DNA of 64,000 bases from Apis mellifera (taxonomy: Eukaryota; Arthropoda; Insecta; Hymenoptera; Apidae): assembly GCF_003254395.2 (NCBI RefSeq), contig NC_037638.1, positions 8,315,535 to 8,379,534 of the forward strand, given 5' to 3'. Positions 63,387 to 64,000 of the stretch are shown here, piece by piece. Each line of letters opens with the position of its first letter. The first letter of the stretch is position 1. Below the pieces are notes generated by a model that had not been told where the DNA came from, did no database searches, and saw nothing but the letters and a program-made list of their open reading frames with translations. The translations under genes were made by a program, and so were the position numbers.

Positions 63387-64000
63387 ATATCCGTTCGTAA
63401 TTTTTTTATTCCGTACGTGCAAATATCAATATAATTTTTGAACGACGAGCCAATCGACTTGACGATCGTCATTTAGAGAATAATTAATCATCTATCTCGA
63501 TATCGTTTGTCGATTTTCTTATACCTTGGAGGAGCAAACTTTCTATATAATTCTTTAACATTTTAAATTTATTTTCACACGAATCGATTGTCTTCAACAT
63601 CTTGCACGAAATATCCGAGCTCTCGATGGATTAATTAAACGCCGAATACTGAATTTCTCGCTCGAAAAAAAAAAAGAAAAAAAAATACTCGAGTCATTTT
63701 TCTCGAAAAATCCAATTAAGCGGGAGAAAAAGAGAGAGAGAGAGAGATATAGGGGAAAAAAAAGGAAAGAAAAAAGAGAGAAAAGAGCGTATATTCGTTT
63801 CGCGCAAAAGTTGGAGAAACGAGTTTGTTCGCGCGACAAACCAGCAGCGGCACAGCCGGTCGTCCTCTCGGTTTCTCGCTGCGAGGAAAAAGAAGATCAA
63901 TTGCTCGAAGGTGAGCCCGAAGGTTACGCCTTTCGTTTTTCGCCATAGAGGGACAGATCGTCTTGCCTATTTAAGGTGGAAAATTCACTCAGATCGTTAC
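63387..64000. other. Right flank, no gene supported; possible core promoter at the very end
   Basis: AT-rich DNA with poly-A and GA-rich tracts (63.66-63.78 kb). A TATTTAA at about 63968 is followed, roughly 25 bp later, by TCAGATC, which resembles a TATA box and an initiator spaced as in insect promoters. This is a weak pattern match, and the transcript it would start lies outside the window. Confidence 0.25.

Noticed and set aside
1..64000. tRNA, rRNA, CRISPR arrays and known conserved microRNAs
   Set aside because: No cloverleaf-like sequence with A and B boxes, no rRNA-like tract, no regularly spaced short repeats and none of the common insect microRNA sequences that I could recall were seen.

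Overview
The window is nuclear DNA of an insect, most likely a bee (Apis-like aculeate Hymenoptera). The base composition is strongly mixed: AT-rich intergenic DNA with CpG-rich, GC-richer exons. The only clear protein-coding content is a tandem family of insect GMC (glucose-methanol-choline) flavin oxidoreductases. The species is inferred from composition and protein type only; no search was run.

Layout. From 1 to 13.9 kb there is mostly non-coding DNA. It holds one candidate first coding exon (5941-6060, plus strand), a degenerate tandem array that repeats an octamer-like motif (about 9.56-10.05 kb) and a roughly 200-bp tandem repeat (about 11.96-12.4 kb). From 14.0 to 28.8 kb there are four GMC loci, all on the minus strand and all with the same two-exon design: a short exon 1 with a signal peptide and the FAD-binding GxGxxG motif, a phase-0 intron, and a long exon 2 carrying the rest. 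Listed from low to high coordinate they are A (13998-14928, broken pseudogene), B (16754-19154, intact, altered catalytic loop), C (21027-23724, intact) and D (26467-28796, intact). Transcription runs from D towards A. AT-rich spacers of 2-3 kb separate them.

From 30.9 kb to the end no gene could be supported. This stretch is more GC- and CpG-rich and is full of short GA/CT and poly-T tracts. It holds a possible 150-bp inverted-repeat element, hairpins, a dense cluster of TAAT homeodomain-type sites near 42 kb, a higher-order tandem repeat with an exact 364-bp period (52.85-53.94 kb), a three-copy tandem repeat near 60 kb and a weak candidate signal-peptide ORF near 63.3 kb. It reads like a large intron or a regulatory intergenic region.

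How the genes fit together. B, C and D predict secreted, N-glycosylated flavoenzymes of about 621-625 residues. They probably arose by tandem duplication and were later partly homogenised: C and D share nearly identical 3' exon stretches, and A looks like a mosaic of D-like exon 1 and B-like exon 2. Insect GMC clusters are known to sit in a large intron of flotillin-2 in several species. No flotillin exon was recognised here, so that placement is only a possibility.
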